A DNA stretch of 64,000 nucleotides. Source: Muribaculaceae bacterium Isolate-037 (Harlan). Its GTDB lineage: Bacteria > Bacteroidota > Bacteroidia > Bacteroidales > Muribaculaceae. Made by a program: the position numbers and the translations under genes. The notes beneath the pieces are model-generated. The model did not search any database and was not told the DNA's origin. It worked only from the letters and a program-made list of their open reading frames with translations. Where the stretch lies: positions 109,064 through 173,063 of the forward strand of contig RIAZ01000007.1 in assembly GCA_003762615.1 (NCBI GenBank). Direction: 5' to 3'. Positions 32,882 to 41,462 of this stretch are shown piece after piece. The number at the start of each line of letters is the position of its first letter. Position 1 is the first letter of the stretch.

Positions 32882-34309
32882 ATGGCAGACAAAAAGGATT
32901 CACTGATAACAAGGATAATCAACAAGACATCCGAGATAATAAACTATTGCTGGAAAGGCGTATGGCAAGAGACTCGCGACACTACTGGAATACGCCTGCT
33001 AAAAGTGGCGAATCTCTCTGTGAGATCATTTCTCGACAGAGATCTTCAGACTAAATCAATGTCGCTGACGTATTCCACCGTGTTGGCAATCGTGCCGGCT
33101 CTCGCTCTAATATTCGCGATAGGCAGGGGATTCGGATTCCAGAATCTTCTTGAGGAGCAACTGTTCAAGAGCTTCCCAGCCCAGAAGCAAGGCATAACGT
33201 TTGCCCTGAATTTTGTAGATTCCTATCTTAAAGAGGCATCTCAAGGAATATTCGTGGGAATCGGCATCATATTCTTATTGTGGACCCTCATCTCCCTCCT
33301 ATCTTATATAGAGGACGCGTTCAATCAGGTGTGGGACGTCAAGCATCCCCGATCCCTATATCAGAAAGTAACCGACTATATCGCGATATGCCTCATGGTG
33401 CCGGTGCTGATGATTTGCTCATCGGGTGTATCCATATTCATGTCGGCAACCATACAGGACAACACCCATCTGGCGTTTCTGACCCCATTCGTCAACATCG
33501 CGCTTGAAGCCGCCCCTTTCTTCCTCGCTGCGATAGCCTTCACCCTATCGTTTTTCCTGATACCCAACACCAAGGTGCAGTTCAAATATGCAGCCATCGC
33601 AGGCGCAATATGTGCCGTAGGATTCCAAATCCTACAGATGCTTTTCGTCAACGGTCAGTTGTACGTGGCTAAGTACAATGCAATATATGGTTCTTTCTCG
33701 TTCCTCCCGTTGCTGCTTATCTGGCTACAGCTGTCATGGCTTATACTCCTCGCGGGTTGCGTGCTCACATACTCGCTACAGAACGTATTCGCATTTAATT
33801 TTATCGACGATATGTCAGGGATGTCGATCAACTATTCAAGGAAAGTCTCGATCATTCTGACAGCTGCAATCGTGGGACGGTTCCGCAAAGGGAAAACGCC
33901 CCTGACCCCACAGCAACTCAGCTTCTACTATGACATTCCGCTCAGGATAGTAAGCCGCATCTGCGAACGCCTCAATAAGGCGGGACTCACGAATTATATA
34001 GTACTCCCCAATGACAAGACAGGAATCGCACCAGCCACGGAGACCGGCAAGCTTTCGGTAGGAGAATTGCTGTCGCGGCTTGACCACGTAGGAGGACACG
34101 ACTTCATCCACCGATTCGCAATCGTATATTCCGGGATACTCCTGAAAATCGACAAGTGGCTCAACGAAGCATATTCTTCACTCAATAATATACTGATAGC
34201 TGACATTGACCTGCCGGAAGACTCCAACAAAGAACAAGCGATCGTCGATTCCAACAAAAAGTTTATCAATTTAGACGGCAACCCCACCACCTCCTCCGGC
34301 AATATTTAA
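32882..34309 (+). CDS. YihY/BrkB family inner-membrane protein
   Basis: 475-residue protein from the ATG at 32882; the frame opens at 32777 inside the rnpB terminator, and those codons have no family character. The first ~300 residues form the six-helix YihY/BrkB domain, with the conserved TKSMSLTYSTVLAIVPALAL and FPAQKQGITFALNFVDSYL regions and a YGSFSFLPLLLIWLQLSW block. A cytosolic C-terminal domain (~330-475) includes a winged-helix-like segment (PLTPQQLSFYYDIPLRIVSR). It was once called RNase BN, but the family has no proven nuclease role; export or envelope functions are suspected. Two copies of ATAAGTTTAAATGACT (32816-32831, 32840-32855) precede the start. Confidence 0.88.
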   Translation: MADKKDSLITRIINKTSEIINYCWKGVWQETRDTTGIRLLKVANLSVRSFLDRDLQTKSMSLTYSTVLAIVPALALIFAIGRGFGFQNLLEEQLFKSFPAQKQGITFALNFVDSYLKEASQGIFVGIGIIFLLWTLISLLSYIEDAFNQVWDVKHPRSLYQKVTDYIAICLMVPVLMICSSGVSIFMSATIQDNTHLAFLTPFVNIALEAAPFFLAAIAFTLSFFLIPNTKVQFKYAAIAGAICAVGFQILQMLFVNGQLYVAKYNAIYGSFSFLPLLLIWLQLSWLILLAGCVLTYSLQNVFAFNFIDDMSGMSINYSRKVSIILTAAIVGRFRKGKTPLTPQQLSFYYDIPLRIVSRICERLNKAGLTNYIVLPNDKTGIAPATETGKLSVGELLSRLDHVGGHDFIHRFAIVYSGILLKIDKWLNEAYSSLNNILIADIDLPEDSNKEQAIVDSNKKFINLDGNPTTSSGNI

Positions 34310-34324
34310 TTCTTCAAAAATAGG

Positions 34325-34364
34325 GCTACACTACAATTTTATCCGTATGTGTAGCTTTTTTTTT
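34325..34364 (+). terminator. Terminator after the BrkB gene
   Basis: Stem GCTACAC / GTGTAGC followed by nine T residues, 15 bp after the stop. Confidence 0.8.
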
Positions 34365-34425
34365 ACACATTTGCCATGATTATATCTGTTATTTAGCATA
34401 ATTCGGGATTTTTATCAACAAATTA

Positions 34426-34457
34426 TTTGATTTTCTTGGAAAAATGTTGCATCTTTG
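34426..34457 (+). promoter_or_regulatory. Promoter of the glycogen operon
   Basis: TTTG at 34426-34429, 20-bp spacer, then CATCTTTG at 34450-34457, one base off TAnnTTTG. This gives a transcript start near 34464 and a leader of about 137 nt before the debranching-enzyme ATG. Confidence 0.65.
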
Positions 34458-34472
34458 CCGTCAGAATTTTCC

Positions 34473-34559
34473 ATGTATGGGTTTTATGACGCATATCCGT
34501 ATTTCTACTACAAACCTGTCTCCTCAAAGATGACAACCACAGACGCTCTCCTTACATAA
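34473..34559 (+). CDS. Possible aromatic-rich leader peptide
   Basis: 28-codon frame in the glycogen-operon leader. It starts just after the predicted transcript start and encodes MYGFYDAYPYFYYKPVSS and ten more residues: six Tyr and two Phe in the first thirteen. No Shine-Dalgarno sequence, as is usual here. It could be a fortuitous frame or a translated regulatory leader; no terminator/antiterminator pair was seen after it. Confidence 0.25.
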   Translation: MYGFYDAYPYFYYKPVSSKMTTTDALLT

Positions 34560-34600
34560 CCATAGACTCAAAAATACCTTAAATACAGATATAAATTCCT

Positions 34601-36574
34601 ATGAGCTATCTGAAATTTGACAAGAACCTGATGATCAACCTGGAGCAGAGCCTTCCGAAAGAGATGCTCCGCACCAACAAATCGGGTGCTTACCATTGCA
34701 CTACAATTGTGGGATGCAACACCCGCAAGCAGCATGGACTACTTGTTATTCCGATACCGGAGATGGACGACAAGGCTCACGTGCTGCTTTCATCGCTCGA
34801 TGAAACCGTAATCCAGCATGGCGCACCTTTCAATCTCGGACTGCATCAATATGGCGAAGGCGTGTTCAGCCCTAACGGACACAAGTATATCCGCCAGTTT
34901 GACTGCGAATCTGTCCCGACAGTGACCTACCGTGTGGGGGGAGTTATTCTTACCAAGGAGAAAGTTTTCATCTCTCATGAGAACAGAATCCTTATAAAGT
35001 ACACTCTCGTGGAGGCTCACTCCCCTACAAAACTGCAGTTCCGTCCATTCCTTGCATTCCGAAACGCCAACGACCTGTGCGTACAGAACGGAGCAATCAA
35101 TACGGCAACAAATCCGGTGAAGAACGGAATATCTACATGCCTATATGCAGGCTACCCGAATCTCTTCATGCAATTCTCCAAGCAGCCCGAATGGGTCGCC
35201 GACGGGCATTGGTATAACGGCGTGGAGTATTACAAGGACCGTGACCGTGGAATCCCCTACAAGGAAGACCTGTGGGTGCCGGGATATTTCGAGCTCCCCA
35301 TCAGCAAGGGGGAATCAATCATATTCTCCGCGTCCACTTTTGAGGCAGACCCCGACACGTTTATCGAGACATACGAGAATGAGCTGACGAGCAGGACATG
35401 CCGCACAAGTTTCTACAACTGTCTGAAAAATTCCGCAAAGCAGTTCTATCTGAAAAACAAGAGCGGGATGTATATCATGGCAGGGTATCCTTGGTATAAC
35501 GTGCGTGCCCGCGACGAGCTCATGGCTCTCCCCGGATGTACGCTGGCTATTGACCATAAAGAGGATTTCGAACTGATTATGGAGACTTTCCTTAATGCCC
35601 TTTCTCATCTGCTGAACGACGGCATAAAGGATAGGACTATCGGCGAAATTGACCTGCCGGATATCCCCCTATGGACAATATGGGCGATACAGCAATACCG
35701 GCGCGCCACTTCCTCACGCGAATGTCGTGAGAAATATGGCGAGAACGTGCGCTACATTGTTGAGGCTATACGCAACGGAAAGGTTAACAACCTGCAACTC
35801 GACCAGAACGGGCTGTTGACATCCAACGGCATCGATTCGCCGGTGACATGGCTGTCGGCTTCAATCAACGGGCGCCCGATTATTCCTCGCACAGGATATA
35901 TCCTTGAATTTAACGCCCTATGGTATAACGCGCTCCGCTTCCTCATCTCCTTATACGACGGCGACGCTGCATCTGTAGACTACGTTGACGAGATCAACGG
36001 TCTTGCAGAGAAAGTGAAGGAATCTTTCGTAGCCACTTTCCTCAACGACTACGGCTATCTCTACGATTACGTCAACGGCACTTACACCGACCTTGAGGTG
36101 CGCCCCAACATGGCGATTGCCATCGGTATGGAATATTCCCCGCTTGACCGCCGCCAGCGTAAGAAAGTGCTCGACCTCATCACTCGCGAGCTGCTGACGC
36201 CAAAGGGTCTGCGCTCGCTTAGCCCGAAGAGCTATGCCTACCGTCCGGTCTACGTGGGCGACCCGATACAGCGTGAGTATGCCGTGCATCAGGGTCCGGC
36301 ACGCCCATGGCTGTTCGGATTCTACGCCGATGCTTATTTCAAGGTGTTTGGTGTGAGCGGCGTCGGATTTATCGAAAGAATGCTCATCGGATATGAGGAT
36401 GAGATGACGGAAGGATGCATCGGTTCGCTTTCCGAGCTGTATGACGGCAATCCTCCCTATACCGGACGCGGTGCAGTCAGCACGGCAAAAAATGTCGGCG
36501 AGATTCTCCGTACACTTAAAAACGTAAAAGAATTAAATAAACTACAAACCTTAGAAACCGAAGAATCGAAATGA
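34601..36574 (+). CDS. Glycogen debranching enzyme (amylo-alpha-1,6-glucosidase type)
   Basis: Cytosolic enzyme of 657 residues that removes alpha-1,6 branches from glycogen or maltodextrin. The N-terminal beta-rich domain (~1-270) opens with the archaeal/bacterial GDE signature (RTNKSGAYHCTTIVGCNTRK) and the catalytic (alpha/alpha)6 domain follows (~290-650), with AGYPWYNVRARDELMALPG and the region WTIWAIQQYRRAT, and closing GNPPYTGRG-like sequence. It is the first gene of a three-gene operon with a GT4 synthase (4-bp overlap) and a GH57 enzyme, the standard glycogen cluster of this group. Confidence 0.93.
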   Translation: MSYLKFDKNLMINLEQSLPKEMLRTNKSGAYHCTTIVGCNTRKQHGLLVIPIPEMDDKAHVLLSSLDETVIQHGAPFNLGLHQYGEGVFSPNGHKYIRQFDCESVPTVTYRVGGVILTKEKVFISHENRILIKYTLVEAHSPTKLQFRPFLAFRNANDLCVQNGAINTATNPVKNGISTCLYAGYPNLFMQFSKQPEWVADGHWYNGVEYYKDRDRGIPYKEDLWVPGYFELPISKGESIIFSASTFEADPDTFIETYENELTSRTCRTSFYNCLKNSAKQFYLKNKSGMYIMAGYPWYNVRARDELMALPGCTLAIDHKEDFELIMETFLNALSHLLNDGIKDRTIGEIDLPDIPLWTIWAIQQYRRATSSRECREKYGENVRYIVEAIRNGKVNNLQLDQNGLLTSNGIDSPVTWLSASINGRPIIPRTGYILEFNALWYNALRFLISLYDGDAASVDYVDEINGLAEKVKESFVATFLNDYGYLYDYVNGTYTDLEVRPNMAIAIGMEYSPLDRRQRKKVLDLITRELLTPKGLRSLSPKSYAYRPVYVGDPIQREYAVHQGPARPWLFGFYADAYFKVFGVSGVGFIERMLIGYEDEMTEGCIGSLSELYDGNPPYTGRGAVSTAKNVGEILRTLKNVKELNKLQTLETEESK

Positions 36575-37836
36575 AGGCTTTAATGTTCGGATGGGAATTC
36601 CCTCCGCATATCCTCGGCGGTCTCGGCACAGCAAGCTACGGTCTGACTAAAGGCATGCACAACAATGGCGATATGGACATCACTTTCGTGATTCCGAAGC
36701 CTTGGGGTGATGAGGAACGCGGCTTTGCCAACATCATTGGAGCGGGCAACACTCCGGTCGCATGGCGCGACGTGTCTTGGGATTATGTCAATACCAGAAT
36801 CGGGAAGGTAATGGACCCGCAGACTTATTTCAATCTGCGAGACCATATTTACGCCGACTTCAACTATATGCGTCTCAACGACCTGGGATGCATCGAGTTT
36901 TCCGGAAAATATCCATCCAATCTGGTCGAGGAGATCAACAATTATTCTATAGTGGCAGGTGTCATTGCAAGAACCGTGCCGTGCGACGTGATACATTCCC
37001 ACGACTGGCTGACTTATCCTGCAGGGATACATGCCAAGAACGTCACCGGCAAGCCACTCGTAATCCATGTGCACGCTTCCGAATTCGACCGCTCGAGAGG
37101 GAAGCCAAACCCGACGGTGTTCGCAATCGAGAAGGATGGCATGAATAATGCCGACCATATCATCACGGTGTCAAACCTGACCCGCAACACCGTCATCGAG
37201 AAATATGGCATTGACCCGGCGAAGGTCACTACCGTGCATAATGCCGTGATCCCCTTGAGCGATGAGCTGCTCAACCTGAAACGCACCACTTCGAAGGATA
37301 AGGTGATCACTTTCCTCGGGCGTATCACGATGCAGAAAGGTCCGGAATATTTCGTGGAGGCTGCCGCCAAGGTGCTCAACAAGAACCGTAACGTGCGCTT
37401 TGTCATGGCAGGCGGCGGCGACATGGAGGAAGCTATGATCCGTCTTGCTGCCAAACGCGGAATCGCCGACAGATTCCACTTCACAGGATTCCTTCGCGGG
37501 AAAGAGGTATACCAGATGTTCCGCGACTCCGACGTCTATGTGATGCCCTCCGTGTCGGAACCATTCGGAATATCCCCGCTTGAAGCCATGGAGATGGGCG
37601 TGCCATCTATCATTTCAAAGCAGAGCGGTTGTGCTGAAATCCTTGACAACGTGATAAAGACCGACTATTGGGACGTAGATGCTATGGCAGACGCAATGCA
37701 CTCTATCATCACCAACAAGGCTCTATACAACACCCTGCGAGACCGTGGCATCGAGGAGATACACAACATCACTTGGGAAAAGGCAGGAAAGAAGGTGATC
37801 GATATTTACAAGAAGGTGATCGACGCCCGAAAATAA
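36571..37836 (+). CDS. GT4 glycosyltransferase, glycogen synthase-like
   Basis: 421-residue GT-B fold glycosyltransferase. The N-terminus MKALMFGWEFPPHILGGLGT has the glycine-rich acceptor loop of starch/glycogen synthases; DVIHSHDWLTYPAGIHAKN carries the usual DW acceptor motif, and the C-terminal donor domain has FLGRITMQKGPEYFVEAA and SVSEPFGISPLEAMEMG (the EX7E motif). It probably elongates alpha-1,4-glucan from a nucleotide-glucose donor; the donor (UDP- or ADP-glucose) cannot be read. Its ATG overlaps the debranching-enzyme stop by 4 bp, and the GH57 gene follows after 45 bp. Confidence 0.9.
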   Translation: MKALMFGWEFPPHILGGLGTASYGLTKGMHNNGDMDITFVIPKPWGDEERGFANIIGAGNTPVAWRDVSWDYVNTRIGKVMDPQTYFNLRDHIYADFNYMRLNDLGCIEFSGKYPSNLVEEINNYSIVAGVIARTVPCDVIHSHDWLTYPAGIHAKNVTGKPLVIHVHASEFDRSRGKPNPTVFAIEKDGMNNADHIITVSNLTRNTVIEKYGIDPAKVTTVHNAVIPLSDELLNLKRTTSKDKVITFLGRITMQKGPEYFVEAAAKVLNKNRNVRFVMAGGGDMEEAMIRLAAKRGIADRFHFTGFLRGKEVYQMFRDSDVYVMPSVSEPFGISPLEAMEMGVPSIISKQSGCAEILDNVIKTDYWDVDAMADAMHSIITNKALYNTLRDRGIEEIHNITWEKAGKKVIDIYKKVIDARK

Positions 37837-37881
37837 TTTATCCACTCTCCGATAACATCAGAATATAAAAAAATCAAGATA

Positions 37882-39336
37882 ATGAAATCAGTTTGTTTCT
37901 ATTTTAAGATTCATCAGCCTTTCAGACTGAAACGCTACAGATTCTTCGACATAGGCAACGACCACTACTATTATGATGATTTCGCTAATGATGAGATTAT
38001 CACGCGTCTTGCCGAATCAAGCTATATACCCATGGCGGAGACTCTCCTCCAGATGATCAACGACAGTAACCGCTCTTTCAAATGCTCCCTCTCCATATCC
38101 GGCACCGCCATCGAGCAGTTCCAGCTATACGTGCCGGAATTTATCGACCTGTTGAAGAAACTCGCCGACACGGGATGCGTGGAATTCCTCAGCGGGACAT
38201 ATTCCCATAGCCTCGCTTCGCTTGAGGATCCGGAGGAGTTCATGCGTGAGGTGAAAGAGCATGACAACCTTATCCAGCGTCTGTTCGGAGTGAAGCCTTC
38301 CGTATTCGCCAACACTGAGCTTATCTACGACGACGACATCGCTTGCCTTATCGGGGCAATGGGATTCAAGACAACCCTCACTGAAGGAGCAAAGCATATT
38401 CTCGGTTGGAAGTCGCCTGACTATATCTACTCCGCCGCTACCGCACCCGACGTGAAACTCCTTCTCACCAACGATAAGCTCGCTGAAGACATTTCCAGGA
38501 ATTTCAACAACACTGCCTGGGATGAGTATCCTCTGACTGCCGACAAATATGTTGACTGGATCGCTTCTCTCCCGAATGAGGAGCAGGTGGTCAACCTGTA
38601 TCTGAGCATGGATACTTTCGGCTCATTCCTGCCGAGAGAGACAGGCATCTTCGATTTCATGAAGGCTCTCCCTCGCTTCGGAAAGGAGAAAGGCGTGATG
38701 TTTACCACTCCTTCCGACGTGGTTGCAAAACTGAAACCGGTAGGCGAGATTTCCGTGCCGTTCCCCATCTCTGATATTGACGAGGCTCGCGACGTATCGG
38801 CATGGAAAGGTAATGAGCTTCAGAATGAGGCTCTCGGCAAACTATATGCCGTGGCAGAACGCGTCAATCTTTGCCAGGACCGCCGTCTGAAACAGGATTG
38901 GGAATATCTCCAGAGCAGCGACCATTTCTACTATATGAGCACGAAGAATATGGCTGACGGCGCAAGCCACGCCGCTTTCAGCCCGTATGATTCTCCGTTT
39001 GCTGCGTTCACCAATTATATGAACGTGCTTGCCGACTTCCTCGTGCGTGTCGAAGAGCAGTATCCTGAGTCAATCGACAATGAGGAGCTTAACTCTCTAC
39101 TTCTGACGATCCGCAACCAGTCGCAGGAAATCAACCAGCTCAACAAGGAAGTTGCCACCCTACGTAATAATATCCTCAACTCCGACGACTCCAACAACGC
39201 TCCCAAAGAGGAACTTCTTGAGATCGCAGAGAAGGACGACGTGGAGGCTCCCGCCGAAGAGACCAAGAAAAGAGGTCGTAAGCCGGCAAAAGAGGAGAAG
39301 GCAGCCCCGGCAAAACGTGGCAGAAAGAAGAAATAA
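37882..39336 (+). CDS. GH57 alpha-glucan-active enzyme with basic tail
   Basis: Glycoside hydrolase family 57 protein, 484 residues, cytosolic. The family opening YFKIHQPFRLKRYRFFDIG is clear, and VFANTELIYDDDIA contains the GH57 nucleophile Glu. The acid/base Asp should be in LYLSMDTFGSFLPRE. It may be an alpha-amylase or a 4-alpha-glucanotransferase; the operon points to glycogen turnover. Residues ~420-484 form a coiled segment and then an acidic/basic tail with two AT-hook-like KRGRK(P/K) motifs, which is unusual for a sugar enzyme. A 19-bp hairpin follows. Confidence 0.9.
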   Translation: MKSVCFYFKIHQPFRLKRYRFFDIGNDHYYYDDFANDEIITRLAESSYIPMAETLLQMINDSNRSFKCSLSISGTAIEQFQLYVPEFIDLLKKLADTGCVEFLSGTYSHSLASLEDPEEFMREVKEHDNLIQRLFGVKPSVFANTELIYDDDIACLIGAMGFKTTLTEGAKHILGWKSPDYIYSAATAPDVKLLLTNDKLAEDISRNFNNTAWDEYPLTADKYVDWIASLPNEEQVVNLYLSMDTFGSFLPRETGIFDFMKALPRFGKEKGVMFTTPSDVVAKLKPVGEISVPFPISDIDEARDVSAWKGNELQNEALGKLYAVAERVNLCQDRRLKQDWEYLQSSDHFYYMSTKNMADGASHAAFSPYDSPFAAFTNYMNVLADFLVRVEEQYPESIDNEELNSLLLTIRNQSQEINQLNKEVATLRNNILNSDDSNNAPKEELLEIAEKDDVEAPAEETKKRGRKPAKEEKAAPAKRGRKKK

Positions 39337-39361
39337 ATCCGAATTAGGATTCCATTGACAA

Positions 39362-39410
39362 CAAATTCCGGATTCAATATCGTCAACTTCAATATTGAAT
39401 CCGGAATTTG
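39362..39410 (+). terminator. Terminator of the glycogen operon
   Basis: Perfect 19-bp stem (39362-39380 / 39392-39410) with an 11-nt loop and a T-rich 3' side (TATTTTG). It lies between convergent genes and may serve both. Confidence 0.85.
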
Positions 39411-39482
39411 TATTTTGTCGGATATTGGGTATGTGTATTGTGTATGGGTATTGTGTATTGTCGGATATATCAGCCGGATATG

Positions 39483-40184
39483 TCAGCCGAATTTTGAGAT
39501 CTTGCGGAGTTGCGACTCGTTGAGAAGCTTGATGCGTCGCCCGTCGACGAGTATCAGTTTCTCATTCATAAACGCCGTGAGCGTGCGGATGGCATTGGAG
39601 GTAGTCATGTTCGACAGATTTGCCAGATCCTCACGACTCATGTAGATCTTCAAGGTGGCATCATCATCCTCAAGACCGTAATTATCGGCAAGCATCAGAA
39701 GAGCCTCAGCAAGACGTCCACGGATATGCTTCTGAGTGAGATTCACAATCTTCGTGTCTGAACCACCAAGATTCCTTGACAACTCATGAATAAAGAACAT
39801 GGCAAGGTCATTGTTCTTACGTATCATCGACTCAACTATATGCATGGGGATACAGCCGAGGACTGAAGCCTCAAAAGCAGCACAGGAGGAGACATAATTT
39901 TCTCTGGCAAAATATGCCCTGTAGCCGAAATACTGCACAGGCCGGTATAGACGCAGAATCTGGACACGATCGCCAATCCCGCTTTTATACATCTTAACCT
40001 TTCCTTTCAGAAGGCACCATAGGTTTTCCGGCTCTTCGTGCTCCGCATATATGATCTGTCCTTTCTTATAATGAAGAATGGTGAAATTATCCGTGACTAT
40101 TCGCTTCTCCTCCGGTGAGAGGATATTCCATAATTCGGATAAATCTTCACTTATAATCTGCACAAGAGTACTCTTCTTTAGCAT
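39483..40184 (-). CDS. Crp/Fnr family transcriptional regulator
   Basis: 233-residue regulator with an N-terminal cyclic-nucleotide-binding-type beta-roll (~35-135; YKKGQIIYAEHEEPENLWCL, GDRVQILRLYRP), a long dimer helix and a C-terminal winged helix (MSREDLANLSNMTTSNAIRT as recognition helix region). No Fnr-type N-terminal Cys cluster is present, so oxygen sensing through a 4Fe-4S centre is unlikely; the ligand is unknown. It sits between the glycogen operon (convergent) and the men genes (same strand). A -7 element TAAATTTG is found on the minus strand at 40310-40303, giving a ~110-nt leader. Confidence 0.92.
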   Translation of the reverse strand: MLKKSTLVQIISEDLSELWNILSPEEKRIVTDNFTILHYKKGQIIYAEHEEPENLWCLLKGKVKMYKSGIGDRVQILRLYRPVQYFGYRAYFARENYVSSCAAFEASVLGCIPMHIVESMIRKNNDLAMFFIHELSRNLGGSDTKIVNLTQKHIRGRLAEALLMLADNYGLEDDDATLKIYMSREDLANLSNMTTSNAIRTLTAFMNEKLILVDGRRIKLLNESQLRKISKFG

Positions 40185-40302
40185 TACGGTTCGAAAAATG
40201 ATTATGGTATAGGTGTGCTGACGGCCTGAACAAGCTCTCTATCGATCTCGCTGGTTATAAGGTGAATAGCGACACTCTAACTATTTTATATGTTTCAGAA
40301 CA

Positions 40303-40310
40303 CAAATTTA
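40303..40310 (-). promoter_or_regulatory. -7 element of the Crp/Fnr gene
   Basis: TAAATTTG on the minus strand, a perfect TAnnTTTG match; transcript start predicted near 40296. Confidence 0.55.
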
Positions 40311-40398
40311 TAACATTTTTTTGTAACATAAAAAGTTTTTTTATACTTTTTCGCCGAAATAATTTATTTATACGGAATTTATTAAATTTTCCTATCCC

Positions 40399-41343
40399 CT
40401 AACGTTTCAATTTTCCGTTTGGTGTGCGTGGTAATGACTCGACAATACGTATCTCCTTTGGCATCTGCCATGGCGGCAACACCTCCCTCATCTTCGACAG
40501 CATGACGCCTTCATCATAATCCTCTATGTCATCGCTCCTCTCCATGAGCAGTACAACACGGTTGCCCCATTTCTCATCCGGAACCGAAGTGACCATAAAC
40601 TCACTATCTATCAACGACGACAATCTCCTCTCAACCTCCACCGGATTCAACTTCTTGCCGCCCGTTATGATCACGTGGTCGTAACGCCCCTCTATCCTGA
40701 AGCTGTAAGGCGACTGCAATGTGGCGAGATCATTCGTCACAAAACGTTCACCACCGGCATATTCTATCACAAGGCATCCTCGTTCATCAAGGGATACTGA
40801 GATTCCATCAAGGGTAGAAAACCATTCATTACCTGCGACAATGTGCCGCAGGGCTATGTGAGATGCGGTTTCGGTCATGCCGTAGGTCTCGTAGGCATTG
40901 AGTCCAGAACGTTCAATTCTCCCTCTCAATGCTGCATTGATAGGCGAACCTCCGATAATATACGCCCTGACTTTCGGCATTTCATCTGCATGGTCAAGGA
41001 TATGAAGCATCTGCGAGGGCACTATCGCCACAAGATCAAGCTCGTCGTGCGGACTGAATGCGCCAAGAGGACGGTTGGATGGAATTTCCCAAGTCAGACG
41101 GCAGCCTGCCAACACCGCACGCACCCCCATCATCTTACCTCCGATAAAATCCGGTGCCACACACGAATGGATATGACTCTCGGCAGATATGGAGAAATAG
41201 CGGATAGTGCGCCGCGCACTATCTGCCACAAAAGACTTGGAGAGCCGAATGCACTTCGGCTCCCCGGTCGACCCGGAAGTATGCGCCTCAATATAATCGG
41301 CATCATTCTTCCATTCTTTAATAAAGTCTTCAAATGAATACAT
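40399..41343 (-). CDS. menE: o-Succinylbenzoate-CoA ligase (short form)
   Basis: ANL-superfamily acyl-CoA ligase activating o-succinylbenzoate in menaquinone synthesis. The phosphate-binding loop HTSGSTGEPK is near residue 20, and YGMTETASHIALR, the A5 motif, and GRYDHVIITGGKKLNPVEVE, the hinge, follow; the C-terminal Lys is in RTPNGKLKR. The 314-residue protein lacks most of the N-terminal subdomain of E. coli MenE, as is normal for Bacteroidetes. ATGs at 41352, 41346 and 41343 are in frame; the last is chosen because it starts YSFEDFIKEW. It is downstream of menC across a 119-bp repeat-rich gap. Confidence 0.9.
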   Translation of the reverse strand: MYSFEDFIKEWKNDADYIEAHTSGSTGEPKCIRLSKSFVADSARRTIRYFSISAESHIHSCVAPDFIGGKMMGVRAVLAGCRLTWEIPSNRPLGAFSPHDELDLVAIVPSQMLHILDHADEMPKVRAYIIGGSPINAALRGRIERSGLNAYETYGMTETASHIALRHIVAGNEWFSTLDGISVSLDERGCLVIEYAGGERFVTNDLATLQSPYSFRIEGRYDHVIITGGKKLNPVEVERRLSSLIDSEFMVTSVPDEKWGNRVVLLMERSDDIEDYDEGVMLSKMREVLPPWQMPKEIRIVESLPRTPNGKLKR

Positions 41344-41435
41344 CATGCACATTAAGATTTAACATCATGCACATTTTTCTTCATGATACATCATGTTACA
41401 TCATGATAACACATGATACATCATGATAAATCATA
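41341..41435. repeat. ACATCATG/CATGAT repeat cluster between menC and menE
   Basis: Five copies of (A)CATCATG within 95 bp, some arranged as CATGATACATCATG (41382-41395 and again at 41412-41425), so the stretch is both repetitive and partly palindromic. It covers the menE ribosome-binding region and its alternative ATGs. Confidence 0.7.
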
Positions 41436-41462
41436 TCACGACGAAATCCAACTCTCCGATAG

